DNA of 64,000 nucleotides from Apostichopus japonicus (GCF_037975245.1 NC_092574.1:1072001-1136000), one strand, 5' to 3'. Shown: positions 30,401 through 43,900, counted from the stretch's first letter. Numbers and translations: made by a program. The notes: a model not told the origin generated them from the letters alone.

Positions 30401-33011
30401 GCCATCAGCGCGCACCTCACGATCTGAGGGTTTATTTATGTTATGCAAAGTGTGGGATACTTTGACCATTTCTTGTACTTACTGGAGTAAGGTTCCTCCA
30501 AAGAAGAAAGCTACACACGAGAATCTAACGTTGCTACATGAAGGCCAAACGGACTGAAACATGTAAACCAATGTGGCCGTACACTTAAACCAAAGGATGG
30601 CACAGCCAGTTTTGTGTAAAGTGCTCCTTTCCATAAATTAGAGTACCTCTTTTTGTTGAGGATGGCTACCTTTTTTACATATTGCTTTTAAAAAGTTCCT
30701 CTATGATTTTATCTTTAAAAAGTGCCATTTTTGTTTAGATATAACTGAAAAACCTTCAAAGCATGGATATACTGATACAGAATGCAAAGAGGATTCATTT
30801 TGTTGGGAAGTTTTGGGGTGATTTTGCAGTTTGCACCTTTGAATCAATGTCACATGTTCTACACTCCCTCAAAGTTTGTGTTTTGTGACACATTCCCCTT
30901 CTAAGCCCTCCCAACCGACTGAATCATTATCAACCACCTCTATTAAACCAGTGGCCATTCATATGCACTAAAGTGGCAAAACATTAAACCAAAGAGTAGC
31001 CATACACATAAAACAAGTAGTCATACATCTAAATCAAACTGGTGAAATATGTAAGGCTAAGTGGTCATACATATTCACTTAATTTGAACATGTAAAAGAG
31101 TCGTACATGGGCTATTAACACCTACAACCGAATACATGAACCAAACTAGATGTCAATTTGTTCTTTATGTGTAACTCAAACAGTCCATTTAGGACCAATC
31201 AAATGTAAAAATCTATTAGAAATATGAAAAGGTTTTCTAAAGCAATATTTGTGTATAGGGTTGACCAGCATCGGTCACATGCAGATGCTCATGACTGGCA
31301 TTTAATTGGTGATCGGGAGGGAGATCTCAATCGAACGATATTTGATGTTAAGGCTATGCCTACAATTCATAGAATACACATGTATGTGAGCATATACCGA
31401 TTGTTCCTACATGACGCCATGACTAACTTGTGAGTGTAGAGAAGGTCTGTTGAATTGAGGGGTTGGTGGTCTACGTGCGTAATTACGGATATATCACTTG
31501 ACGCCATATCCAAGACAAAAGCATTGTCACTGATTCCGTTGATTGTTATTACAAAAAACAAGTTACCATGGAGACCGTAAATCGTTTGATTGTTTAATCG
31601 AACTAAAAATAAAACAAAACTAGTTAGCAAACTGCCTATCCACTCGATTGTTTAATCGGTAAGAAAAGAAACATTTACCACAGGTGTACTTTTAACAATG
31701 GAATTGAACATATATGACGGGATGTAGTGGATATCATATATCCCTAACCATAGTGTGATCCCGCAGTTGAATTAGCAATGAACTTCATTGCTAGTTCACG
31801 CAATCAGACACGCCAGCCACATCAGTGCCAAGACAGTTTTATCACAGAAAGTACAACAAGCTTTGAATTGCATGGTCCAGAAAGGATCTACCAACCTCTC
31901 ATTATTGTAACAGTTGACCGATTTAAGAGTCTTTCATTGTTTGTCTTTGTCAATATTGACCTACTGTGTGTTTTTATAAATTAGGTAAAGCTTATAATGT
32001 ATAGTCAAATAACAATTGAAAGAGTGATTGCAACTCATCAACTCGCGATAGATTCCAAATATAGCATTCAACATCAGTATCATTGTGAAGAATGTCACAC
32101 AAAACCTCCATGCGACAGTCCAGCGTCAATGGAAATTGTGACAGAATATTGCAATTCCTCCTCCACATTCTCTCTCTTTCTCTTATAGTTCACTTTTGCC
32201 ACAATGGCGGGTATGCTAATACACGAACCTGTTTTGCGATGCAAACTACCGACACGAGCCGATCATGGTAGGTTCACATAAAGAGGATCCCGCGGTCACG
32301 AAAGTTTGAGGAAAAAATACTGAATGCACTAATTATGCACTAATTTGGAAATGTCACATAAATTCACCAGGGACGTACTAACGGGCTGCGGTGGTGTCGC
32401 TCCGGCCAGTGGTAAAAAATCAAAAGTCAGTCTCAATCGATGCCAAATCGATCTCAAAATTGGAGCTGAATTCAACGTGGTTTGACATGAACGTAACTAC
32501 TCAAAAAAATCTGAAGATAAACAGAGAAATGTTCTCTCTGTTTCTCCTTTACGTTTACAATTCCCAGATTTGAATTATATTAAGCCAACAAAATGCTACA
32601 GCTTCCGAGAGCAAATCCTCCGGACGCCTACCCGGCCTTTGTAATACATTCCGCTGAAAGTGAAGTCCTCTCAGAAATAGAGTTCTGTGCTGCAAAATCG
32701 CTTCGAGAGATCACAATCGGTGCAGCTTTGGGAGTTTGCCCCTGGACCCCACAATAGGGCTAAAAAATACATTCCAGAGAAATTGAATTCCTCTCTTTTT
32801 GTTTTATTTCATTCTTTTTTTTCTTCAGCCAATAACACAGTGCAGTTGTAATTATTTTGTTGGTTTAATTTCCGATAGGTTGCTATCCCAGTCACTGAAG
32901 TCGGTCCCGAAAATACTATAGTCGGTCTCAAAATCGCTCTACACCCCCTTGAAAAATGGTGAATTGTACGCCCCTGAATGTCATAGGTATATTGCTTTGG
33001 TACACTCTTAA
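30401..33011. other. intergenic, no gene seen
   Basis: Only short open frames without splice support. No recognised repeat apart from scattered short motifs. Confidence 0.5.
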
Positions 33012-33246
33012 TGTATGTATTTTAGATCCTCCTGCAAGCAGGAACTCGCGAAGAAGCCTCATTGGCTTATCAAAGCCGCAAGCTGACCGAAGTCAGTCTC
33101 TTAGATTCATATTTAACGTCCATGATTATGAATTGTCAATTGTCAACAACTCTGTATCTGGACGACATACATTAATCTTGGAGTGACTCGAACCGGGGAC
33201 CTTATGATTGGAAGGCACCGGCGTTAACCACTGAGCTAACACTCCA
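33012..33246 (-). mobile_element. tRNA-derived SINE with complete head
   Basis: On the minus strand the first 68 nt (33,246-33,179) form a tRNA-like head. It has a perfect 7-bp acceptor stem (TGGAGTG with CACTCCA), an A box TTAGCTCAGTGG, and a B box GGTTCGAGTCA. A roughly 150-nt body with CAATTGACAATTCATAATC follows, then an A-rich (ATAC)-type tail. The body is shared with the copy at 11,832-12,034. The anticodon loop is not canonical, so this is a SINE head and not a working tRNA gene. Confidence 0.85.
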
Positions 33247-33714
33247 AAAATATAGGATGGGTGGGGAGGGGCAGTAAGGGATGGGGGAAGGGCGGAACAC
33301 CCCACAATCAGAAAAATGATTATCGCGGGCGAGTCGCACCTTCCTTCAACACAAAGTAAGAGTACGTCATTTAGACCACTGCTCCCTGGTTTGGTGACTG
33401 TATTATATACTTAGTCATTTGGAGCAAATGTTACCAATAATGGTTATACGGTTCATTTCCAGTTTTAACACATCGTAGGCTTATCAATTAAAATAACCAA
33501 ACTACCGACTTAAACAAATCAAAAGTCAAAGGATAGAAAACTTCATACTGATATACCTAATTAGTGTTTGAGTTCATCATTGATTTCCTAAACTGTTAAT
33601 AAGAAACCATTATAAATAAATGTCCTTTGTTTCCAAAAAAAATAAATATTTTGATAGCTATGGAAACGTATACCAATTAATTCACCATTCCAGTGGCATA
33701 TCAGGAAGTGAAGT

Positions 33715-34345
33715 CAATGTATGCAATACCTGTTCCAAGTTCCCCTTCAGCTCGATACCGCTAACGAGTTCATAGAAAAACTACATGTTCCAAGTTCTCC
33801 TTCAGCTCAATACTGCTAACGAGTTCATAGAAAAAAAACCCGTTCCAAGTTCCCCTTCAGCTCAATACTGCTAACGAGTTCATAGAGAAATACCTGTTCC
33901 AAGTTCCCCTTCAGCTCGATACCGCTAGCGAGTTCATAGAAAAAAAACATGTTCCAAGTTCTCCTTCAGCTCAATACTGCTAACGAGTTCATAGAAATAC
34001 CTGTTCCAAGTTCTCCTTCAGCTCAATACTGCTAACGAGTTCATAGAGAAATACCTGTTCCAAGTTCCCCTTCAGCTCGATACCGCTAGCGAGTTCATAG
34101 AAAAAAAACATGTTCCAAGTTCTCCTTCAGCTCAATACTGCTAACGAGTTCATAGAAATACCTGTTCCAAGTTCCCCTTCAGCTCAATACTGCTAACGAG
34201 TTCATAGAGAAATACCTGTTCCAAGTTCCCCTTCAGCTCGATACTGCTAACGAGTTCATAGAAATACCTGTTCCAAGTTCCCCTTCAGCTCGATACTGCT
34301 AACGAGTTCATAGAGAAATACCTGTTCCAAGTTCCCCTACAGCTC
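33715..34345. repeat. about 54-60 bp minisatellite, about 11 copies
   Basis: Units contain TGTTCCAAGTTCCCCTTCAG and CTGCTAACGAGTTCATAGA. They differ by A-run length (GAAATAC or GAAAAAAAAC) and by two sub-types (AATACTGCTAAC or GATACCGCTAGC) that alternate in blocks. Confidence 0.93.
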
Positions 34346-35750
34346 TATACGGTGTATCTTTTTTGTATGTGTTAACTACCTAGTTATGCATAATGGAAGC
34401 CCTTTGGCGTCTTTATAGACGTCAATGAGTTAACTTGTTAATGACTTGTCATTTTTTAATGATTATATGTAACAAAATCAACAACAACAATAAACAGTTG
34501 TTTTGAAGCTGCAATCGAAGTCAAGTTATTAGTCTAGAATGATGAACTCTTGAGTGTTATGTAGTGTGTGTTAATGAAATTCGTGAATATAAATGGTGCT
34601 CCCTGGACAACATTCTATCGTATGATGTATTTATGATTGCTCCATGAACTGAGAGACGGTTCTTGGATACAACTCATTAGTCACTGGTTTTTAATGCCTG
34701 GCATTGGGAAATAGTTTCCAATCCAACAGACTAGTCGAGTGACATGATTGGCTTAATTTTTGCATTCCCTCCTCCAGTTTGTTATATTTAATTGGGTCAC
34801 CTGAACAATACACATGGAAATAAGGTTTCCTATGTTAATTTTCGCTGATTCAAAATACTGCTTTGTGAATGTCTTTACAATTCCCTAGTTACATAATGAG
34901 AGTACGCCTACCTTACCAGGGCTTCAAAAGGTTAAACAACGAAGAACCAGATGTGGATAAGAAACCCTGCAGACACAACTACATCCAATAAATTCGCTCT
35001 TCTCATTTCAACCTTCACGATCATCAAATTATGTTTATTCCGAGAGATGATATCAAAAACATTTTGAATTACATATTTATATAACATGTGTTGTGTTAGG
35101 AAGGTTATTTTATCGCTGCTTTCGTTTCCTCTATTGCGTATTAATATTAAAAATATTAAAAGTCAGTCTCGAGGCCACAGTGAAGCCTATGTTTCTTCTT
35201 ACGATCGGTTGGCGTCAATCCCTTCACATCAAATCACAAGTATACATCTTGCACGATAAAAAGATAAAATTACAAAAGTCAAAAGGTAAATTGCATTACT
35301 TCCTTAACACAACAAAAATATTAGACGGTATTAGACGGTAACAAGTGGAAAGGCAACACCAAATGTTTGGGTGTCTGTTTTTCTTTCGTTTGTAAGGTTA
35401 TGGTTTGTACGACCCTTACATTATCTAATAATGCATTAGTATATCATAATATTCACCACGATGGTTCCGACAAACAGTCGTTAAAAGTTCATCGGTGTAC
35501 GTGATAAGTGCATGTTACTTCTCACGATGAATTAAATAATCGATTATCGATATAGGTTATTATAGAGGTCTTTAAACACATTCAATCATGTTAATGAACT
35601 ATATGTTCAATTAACCACTGTTAATGCAGTCATGTGACTGTGTGGTTGTGTGGGCTTATCGTGGTATTTTTCATGTTTGTTTGCGCTTGTTCGTCTATGA
35701 ATTTTTATGGTTGATTTATGAATCGTCGAACGATGAACCATGATATTTAC
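34346..35750. other. intergenic, no gene seen
   Basis: AT-rich sequence with no convincing exon or repeat. It precedes the candidate minus-strand exon. Confidence 0.5.
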
Positions 35751-36024
35751 CCGGAAAGCGAGAAAGAGACGTAGGCGATGATCAGACGATGTAGTAAAAC
35801 TAATATGGGTTTGTCGGATCGTGGTACAGCCTGGGTTAACGTGGAGACTATAGGTCCGCAGGCAGGTCGATACCAAAGTCCTGAAACCCAGCCCTGTTGG
35901 TTATTCGGGTCAGATAGTAACGTCCGAGTCACATCGTCGGTACAAAACAAACTTTTGATGTCCATGATATAGCCCACATCCTGTCGAACGTTATGACTGG
36001 TTACGATGTTGTCATACGTAACAA
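35751..36024 (-). CDS. candidate exon of an unrecognised gene
   Basis: On the minus strand a strong acceptor (TCTGTTTTTTTCCATTAG) and donor (TTTCCGG/gtaaat) bound 274 nt. Only one of the three frames is open (phase 1 in, phase 2 out). It reads, in part, VTYDNIVTSHNVRQDVGYIM, DIKSLFCTDDVTRTLLSDPN and GWVSGLWYRPACGP. Codon use looks like that of a real gene (GTG GGC TAT ATC ATG GAC). I do not recognise the family. The entry phase fits the exit phase of the candidate exon at 59,686-59,823. The opposite strand has a shorter open frame without matching splice sites. Confidence 0.45.
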
Positions 36025-36359
36025 CTAATGGAAAAAAACAGATTAAATGAAACAATTAACTAGAAACATTGATTTACATTGACATATAATTTACGAATAA
36101 AGGAGGGAAAAAAACAGTTCTAATGAGTTTGCTTTCAAACTATGATTTTCGTGTTTTGAAAATACCTGACTAGTTCAAATAAATGTGGAAAATAGTCTAG
36201 CCGTAGGGCTTACATAATACTAAGTATTATGTATTAATAATGTATTACTATATGTATTACTGAGCAGGAAACGTTACCTTTTTCAAGTTACCCAATTCAC
36301 GCGTGTAACCATGCGTTGCCATTCTGCGGTGCCCATGCAAAGGCACTGTTTACCATCAT

Positions 36360-36362
<3 letters not shown>

Positions 36363-36431
<69 letters not shown>
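36363..36431. repeat. (TA)n microsatellite
   Basis: About 69 bp of uninterrupted TA dinucleotides. Confidence 0.98.
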
Positions 36432-36434
<3 letters not shown>

Positions 36435-36450
36435 GTTTGTATATTAACAG

Positions 36451-36623
36451 TTCAATACTCCCCGTATCATCTTGGGTGGACGAGCGCCCTCTTCATAACT
36501 TCCGTCAGTATGACCGGCAATTCTTTATGAAGGATGTGCATCTTTGGAGAGATTTCCTGTGGTCGTGGTTTCAGACAGACAGCTCCAACTTTCGAGTTGA
36601 CAGTAGCATCCGTGCGTATAGTG
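36451..36623 (+). CDS. weak candidate exon, unrecognised
   Basis: An open segment read as SWVDERPLHNFRQYDRQFF, MKDVHLWRDFLWSWFQTDSS and NFRVDSSIRAYS ends at a good donor (ATAGTG/gtaagc). The amino-acid mix (W, F, D, R) looks coding. The upstream acceptor (TTAACAG) lacks a pyrimidine tract because the (TA)n run precedes it. It is on the opposite strand to the candidate exon 430 bp away, so both cannot belong to one gene. No function is assigned. Confidence 0.3.
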
Positions 36624-37604
36624 GTAAGCCTCCGTTCCTTATTTTGACAACTAACAGGCAAACTTCCGCGTCCGCATCGGTTGCCACTTATACCTGCTAG
36701 CTGAGCCTAAAAATTATTTCTGGTCAGTTTACTGAGAAAGCTCATCATTGAATGCTTACCATTAAAACATAAAAGAAAACTGTCCGTATACTTGGGGCAA
36801 TTATCTTTAGGAAATGATCAACTTAAAATCCTATGAATACTTTTTACCGAAAAAGTAGTCAAACCAACTGCGCGTGCGTGGCATAACTGAACACCACCGT
36901 TTTTAAGATGTTTTGTTTCGAGTAATCTCTTAACATTATTAACGAACAAAACAGTTTTAGGGAAGATGTTATTTAGTAGGGAAGAAAACTTGTTTAGAGA
37001 AGAAAATCCTAAAAACCGCATGAAAGAGGTTTGGTCAAGAATTGAATGTGTTGGAACCACGTCGAAAGATGGCTTTATTCAACAATATCTACCCATGACA
37101 CGATAAGTTTCTATGACCACATGAATTGTTAGCCAAGTTTGACAAGAAGCTGATGTCCACCACAATAGAGGATACACCAATTAAAAGTCAATTAATCCTG
37201 TCACTGTTACAGAAAGGTTTTATTAGTGATGAAAATTCGAAAGTTAATCATCTATACAGCTCTGGGAACACGATGGGAAAGTCGCAAACGTGTTCTGTAT
37301 ACTAGGTGCTGGACTGTGACATAACACAATGCACATCACACAATGCGCATCACATAATGTACATCACATGATACATAATGCAACCAGTAGTGGTGGTGAC
37401 AATATTGTACCATGATAGATACCGAAATATGGAACGCCAATATAAATCTAAATGGGGGCTTATAAAAATATCAAGGTGATTGTTCAGGTATTGGAAAAAC
37501 CTGAACAAAGGTTCTTGTTGTTGTTGCTGCTTGCTGCTGCTAAGACAAAGCACAAATTATATGTGTATGGACATTCTTAGTTGGGTCTAGCATGTATATA
37601 CTGG
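36624..37604. other. intergenic, no gene seen
   Basis: No splice-bounded open frame. A few ACATCACA-type short repeats occur near 37,330-37,370. Confidence 0.5.
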
Positions 37605-37858
37605 GCTGTAGGGCCTAGGATTTAGTAGGGCCTAGGATTTAGTAGGGCCTAGGATTTAGTAGGGCCTAGGATTTAGTACGGCCTAGGATTTAGTACGGCC
37701 TAGGATTTAGTACGGCCTAGGATTTAGTAGGGCCTAGGATTAATTAGGGCCTAGGATTTAGTAGGGCCTAGGATTAAGTCGGGCCTAGGATTTAGTAGGG
37801 GCTAGGATTTAGTAGGGCCTAGGATTAAGTAGGGCCTAGGATTAAGTAGGGCCTAGCA
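37605..37858. repeat. 17-bp minisatellite (GGGCCTAGGATTTAGTA), about 15 copies
   Basis: Perfect or near-perfect 17-bp units. Variants are TACGG, TTAAG and TCGGG. The core GGCCTAGG contains the palindrome CCTAGG. Confidence 0.95.
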
Positions 37859-38133
37859 TGTATATACTGAGATGTGGCGAAGGACACCTGTTGGTTTATT
37901 ATTATACATTTACAAATGAGGGAATCTCGGATCCATATGATCTATGGATATTATATTCGGTTACCTTTTCTGCATTCAATTGTTATTTTCCTTGCTGACC
38001 TTGGGATATAAAAATGAGGGAATTGCAGTGGAGCTCTAACAAATGAAGTTAGCGGAAAGTGGTAGAGACGACCGGTTCGTTAGGTAATTAACTACAGACC
38101 CATCGTATGTAGACAGTGAATCTCATGTATATA

Positions 38134-38795
38134 CAAGGGCGGCGGAAACACTTTTAATCTGGGGGGGGGGGGGGGCACCGACATCAAAGGGCACTTTGCA
38201 GAAATTCGATTGGACTGATGCAGCTTTATATTTAGTACCCTTTATAACTCTTATTGTATTATCTTATTTGCGTATACACATCACTCCATCAACGCCCCCC
38301 CCCCCCCCCACCTCAAGGAAAATATGCATACTAGCACTGCAATATCCAATGTGCAAATTTAGAAACAAGGAACAAGTTTTCTTTTGAGACAAAATGAGGT
38401 GAAATCATGCTAGTTGCTAATGTAGGAATCTTCCGAATTAGAGTTTATTTCTTGTTAATATCTTAACATAATTTTTTCAATTCGAAATAGCTTTGAGTTT
38501 GACCCACAGAAATTCATTAAAAGTCAGGGGCGTAGCCAGGATTTGCAAAGTTGTATGCACGACTATCTGAGCGCAGCGCCACCATCGGTTGGCGCGGAGC
38601 GTACAAGAAAAGTTTTGGTTTTACAAACCCCTCAGATGGCCGGAAACGGCCCTTCCCGAATGTTCATTCTGGTTCCCTGGCCTCTTGCTAACCTGAGACA
38701 CCTCAATTTTTATGTAGAAAAAGGGCACATTTTTAACCTGAGGAAAAGTGGGGGGGGGCACGTGCCCCCTGTGCCCCCCGGTTCCGCCGCCCTTG
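38134..38795 (-). mobile_element. hAT-like non-autonomous element, copy 1 (662 bp)
   Basis: Ends CAAGGGCGGCGGAA and TTCCGCCGCCCTTG are inverted repeats. They are flanked by TGTATATA (38,126-38,133) and TGTTTATA (38,796-38,803), an 8-bp target duplication with one change. Eight-bp duplications are the hAT signature. The interior matches copy 3 (56,910-57,559) in inverted orientation, including a long poly-G/poly-C tract near each end and an internal CAGGGGCGTAGCCAGG, itself a hAT-terminus-like motif. No transposase. Confidence 0.85.
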
Positions 38796-38803
38796 TGTTT
38801 ATA

Positions 38804-40108
38804 CGATGTATCGATATAGCCCATTCATGATACCAAGTAGCAATTCGACTCACTCAACCATAAGAGTTATAAAATATTCATTCTATACTTCCGTATCATG
38901 GCCTATACATCAATGCACATTACAGAGGCACCGTGTTTGCTGGAGGTTTGCGGCAACGGAAACATTCGGAGGATTGTAGGCAGTCATGCATGAACTTAGA
39001 GAGAGGGGGTAAGGTACAACACCGGGTCGATTAGAGGGCCCGGGAAAATATGGGCGGGCTCAAGAAACATATGGGATGAAGACTAGGGTAGGCTGATTTT
39101 CGTGATGTGCAAAAATGAACTATTAAGAGTGCAAACGCGGGTCTTGAGACATAATTGTCCCCGGGCTCAAACTGGCCTCTGATCGAGAATACGTAACGGT
39201 AAATGTAAGCGTTACCCGACATAGGCTCTATGCACCGTAGCATATATTAAAATATGTATTTCTACTTGACATCATTTATTCCAAACATATTTGATATTAC
39301 TTTTGACAGATACAGTTGGACACAGATTACATTCAAATTTAGGTCACGTGCTGCTGAGTCATGCACCGGCATTTACTTTAAAACAACATCAATATAATTG
39401 TGAAAAATAACACGACCATCGTTTCAAATTTAAAACAGTAAGCAAATACAGTCATTGAATCAACTATTTACTGGTGCATGGCGCCACCGGAAACCAAACG
39501 GATTACTTCGATGTACCTTTGACCTTCGGTGATTCTGAAAGGTAGTGCATGTTTCGTAATCTTTAAAAAAAAAAAATTAACAAGAAAGTCGTGCATGTTT
39601 AGACATAGGCCACTATAATAGATGTTTCCATGACCGGAAAGAAAAGGAAGGAACATTTTTCAAGTTGGGATGCTTTTTACGTATAGAATTAGCAAGAATG
39701 TTGCTTAGTGTTTGTACCCAGGATCTTTTCTGGCTGACACGAGTAAAATGGGAGTCATGAGAACGTAAATACTTTAGAAATATTCAAGTTATTTTCATTT
39801 ACTTATTGTTACTATATTATTGTTATTGTAAATATTGTTTTGTCCTTATCAGTTGAGGGTTTCAACTGTCACGTGCCAGTCTAGCATTAACTCCATGCTG
39901 TTCGTCCATTGCAAAGACGAAGATAAGCGGGGTTATGTATCATATCATACTCTATGTGGGTTTACTATACCAATGTATCGCCTTCTGTTGCAACGTTCGC
40001 ACAATCGTATCACCTACATCATTTCCCCTACCAGAGCCCAGTATAGCCTTACCTCAGTTCAGGAATGTACGTGCGTGCGGGTCGGTTTAATTACTATTTC
40101 CAACCTAT

Positions 40109-40114
<6 letters not shown>
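38804..40114. other. intergenic, no gene seen
   Basis: A roughly 100-codon open stretch (about 39,835-40,110, plus) runs into the TA repeat but has no splice or composition support. Nothing else was recognised. Confidence 0.5.

Positions 40115-40178
<64 letters not shown>
40115..40178. repeat. (TA)n microsatellite
   Basis: Uninterrupted TA dinucleotides. Confidence 0.97.
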
Positions 40179-40179
<1 letters not shown>

Positions 40180-40905
40180 TACCAGGGATACGTTAGTGGG
40201 GTGTGTATAGGCTCACTAACACATCCCTGATGCAGCGTATATACACACATGTTGTTTGACTTTGAGAGGCTATATACTACGGCTTCAAATATTCAATTAC
40301 CCAACAATTAACCACTGCAAAACCGTTTGAATCCTTTCCGGTATAATAAATAAGAACCCTAATTCTTGTTTAGTCTTGTAGCTACAGGGAGATAACAACT
40401 ACTTGGTCACTTCACGGTGTTGGTCAAACACTTCCTCGATTAGACGAATTAATTGAGAACCCGGATGGTATATATCATACTTTATAAACACTAGGGATAA
40501 CAATTCCATATCACGTGATAAATACATAAATATGATTGGCCGACACACTGGTCAGTGTTTATTAGGTCAATATAAGTTAATACAGACAGACTATACCTGC
40601 TTAAGATATTATCGTTAGGCGACAAGAAGATTTCTGGTTGAAATCCAACAGTTATATTAAGAAGTTAAAGTCACTGAAATAGATTATACTTGGGTCGTTT
40701 ATATCATATATAAAAACGATGAGGACCATATTTGCATAGCTGTTGGTAGTTCATTATAATAATAAATACTTGATGAAAAAACTGATCTCACAAGTAAGAA
40801 TTTGACACTAAATAGTAATAAATAAACAGCTGGTCCAGTCGCTAACGAAGCTAAAAATTGTGAGGCACAGTAGATACCAAAGTACTCCTTGATTGAACAT
40901 ATACT
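40179..40905. other. intergenic, no gene seen
   Basis: AT-rich spacer before the large minisatellite. Confidence 0.5.
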
Positions 40906-40909
40906 ATAT

Positions 40910-42430
40910 AGGATATTGGACAGTGAGATGTATGCATATATAGGATATTTGACAGTGAGATGTATGTCTATATATTATAGGATATGGGACATTGAGATGT
41001 ATGCCTATATAGGATATGGGACATTGAGATGTATGCCTATATAGGATATGGGACATTGAGATGTATGCCTATATATTATAGGATATGGGACATTGAGATG
41101 TATGCATATATATTATAGGACATGGGACATTGAGATGTATGCCTATATAGGATATGGGACATTGAGATGTATGCCTATATATTATAGGATATGGGACATT
41201 GAGATGTATGCCTATATATTATAGGATATGGGACAGTGAGATGTATGCTTATATAGGATATGGGACAGTGAGATGTATGCCTATATAGGATATTGGACAG
41301 TGAGATGTATGCCTATATATTATAGGATATGGGACAGTGAGATGTATGTCTGTATAGGATATGGGACAGTGAGATGTATGCCTATATATTATAGGATATG
41401 GGACAGTGAGATGTATGCCTATATAGGATATGGGACATTGAGATGTATGCCTATATATTATAGGATATGGGACAGTGAGATGTATGCTTATATAGGATAT
41501 GGGACAGTGAGATGTATGCCTATATAGGATATGGGACAGTGAGATGTATGCCTATATATTATAGGATATGGGACAGTGAGATGTATGTCTGTATAGGATA
41601 TGGGACAGTGAGATGTATGCCTATATATTATAGGATATGGGACAGTGAGATGTATGCCTATATAGGATATGGGACAGTGAGATGTATGCCTATATAGGAT
41701 ATAGGGCATTGAGATGTATGCCTATATATTATAGGATATGGGACATTGAGATGTATGCCTATATATTAGGATATTGGACATTGAGATGTATGTCTGTTTA
41801 GGATATTGGACAGTGAGATGTATGCCTATATAGGATATGGGACAGTGAGATGTATGCCTATATATTATAGGATATGGGACAGTGAGATGTATGCTTATAT
41901 AGGATATGGGACAGTGAGATGTATGCCTATATAGGATATGGGACAGTGAGATGTATGTCTATATATTATAGGATATGGGACAGTGAGATGTATGCCTATA
42001 TAGGATATGGGACATTGAGATGTATGCCTATATATTATAGGATATGGGACATTGAGATGTATGCCTATATATTATAGGATATGGGACATTGAGATGTATG
42101 TCTGTAAGGATATTGGACAGTGAGATGTATGCCTATATGTGATATTGGACAGTGAGATGTATGCATATATAGGATATGAGACATTGAGATGTATGTCTGT
42201 ATAGGATATTGAACAGTGAGATGTATGCCTATATAGGATATGGGACATTGAGATGTATGCCTATATATTATAGGATATTGGACATTGAGATGTATGTCTA
42301 TATAGGATATGGGACAGTGAGATGTATGCCTATATATTATAGGATATTGGACATTGAGATGTATGTCTGTATAGGATATTGGGCATTGAGCTGTATGCCT
42401 ATATATGATATGGGACATTGAGATGTTTGC
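40910..42430. repeat. 31/37-bp compound minisatellite, about 45 copies (1.5 kb)
   Basis: Two unit types are interspersed: a short one (GAGATGTATGCCTATATAGG plus ATATGGGACAGT) and a longer one with an inserted ATTATA. Substitutions CAGT/CATT and GGG/TTG recur in blocks, consistent with higher-order expansion. The array resumes after the transposon, at 43,281. Confidence 0.93.
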
Positions 42431-42438
42431 CTATAAAG

Positions 42439-43273
42439 CAGGGATTCCCTAACTAGGGTGCATGAACCCCAAGGGGTGCGTGAGTCCATCCCAGGGGGTT
42501 CGTGAGACGTTTCTGAAAGTCAAAATTAGAGTACTTTTTGTTGAATTAAAATCTGATATATCATATAATTTAGTAACGTACAAAAGTCGTACCTATCGAC
42601 AAACTCTTTTTGCGTTCCATACGCATATGTTGCCATAATAGTACCGAACCGTGCATGTGATAAAAAACTGAATTATGAAACAGACACAGGCCGCCTGACT
42701 TTGGTGAAGTCGGTGTACGCATGCCAGTACGTCGTAAAGATAAAGAGCTGAGAAAGTAACTGAAAGGTTGGACAAAGTAATTATTTTTTGGAAATTCCAG
42801 ATGACCTCCATTTTGCCCGACACAAATCAAAGTTAGCATAAATTCATGCATGAAAATTGTTGTTGAGTGACAACATGCAGTCACTAGCCTGTTTTAACAC
42901 GATATACCAGTTCCCGCGCCATGAAAACAAAGCTGCGGACACGCCTTGACATCGGCCCCGACATGAGGGTGGCCCTCTCCAAGACAGCTCCGAGGATCAA
43001 ACGCCTCGTGGAGGAAAAACAACAGCATCCGTCTCATCGTGTGTGATGGGTGATCGATGCGTGATACAATTCGTGATCTGATCTTGAAGTTTCCAAATAA
43101 ATATTTGTTCATCTCTTGTTTTGTTTTTTGCATCACAATATTACCCTATGAACTTGATCTTTTACGAAGCGCTGTTATGCGTATTATAGTATAAGAATGA
43201 CTCAGAACGTGTCTCGAAAAGTTGGGGTTCTTGAACAACTCTGACATCCAGGGATAAAGTTAGGGAAACCCTG
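42439..43273 (+). mobile_element. hAT element (Charlie/Buster/ZBED-like), 835 bp, inside the minisatellite
   Basis: Inverted ends CAGGGATTCCCTAACTA and AAGTTAGGGAAACCCTG (one internal mismatch) are flanked by a perfect 8-bp duplication CTATAAAG (42,431-42,438 and 43,274-43,281). The TIR start CAGGG.TTCCC is typical of Charlie-type hAT. The interior keeps the last codons of a transposase (separate entry), so it is an internally deleted copy. Confidence 0.9.
42921..43046 (+). pseudogene. C-terminal fragment of hAT transposase (ZBED5/SCAN-hAT type)
   Basis: The plus strand reads KTKLRTRLDIGPDMRVALSK, TAPRIKRLVEEKQQHPSH and stop. The pattern R..L.....D.R.ALS...PRI..L...KQ...SH is, as I remember the family, the C-terminus of domesticated and mobile Buster/Charlie-like transposases (dimerisation region). 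The catalytic part is absent, so it is non-functional. Confidence 0.75.
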
Positions 43274-43280
43274 CTATAAA

Positions 43281-43375
43281 GGATATGGGACATTGAGATG
43301 TATGCCTATAGGATATGGGACAGTGATATGTATGCCTATATATAGAGGATATGGAACATTTAGATGTAAGCCTAT
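43281..43375. repeat. right-hand remainder of the split minisatellite
   Basis: Two to three further units (GATATGGGACATTGAGATGT) continue the 40,910-42,430 array beyond the hAT insertion. Confidence 0.9.

Positions 43376-43900
<525 letters not shown>

Noticed and set aside
32956-33186. Conserved peptide shared by 33.1 kb (plus) and 11.9 kb (minus), [20 protein letters not shown]
   Set aside because: It is the antisense reading of two young SINE copies; similarity at DNA level explains it fully.
33179-33246. Functional tRNA gene on the minus strand
   Set aside because: The acceptor stem and A/B boxes are good, but the anticodon loop is abnormal (8 nt) and the sequence runs straight into a repeated SINE body with a tail.
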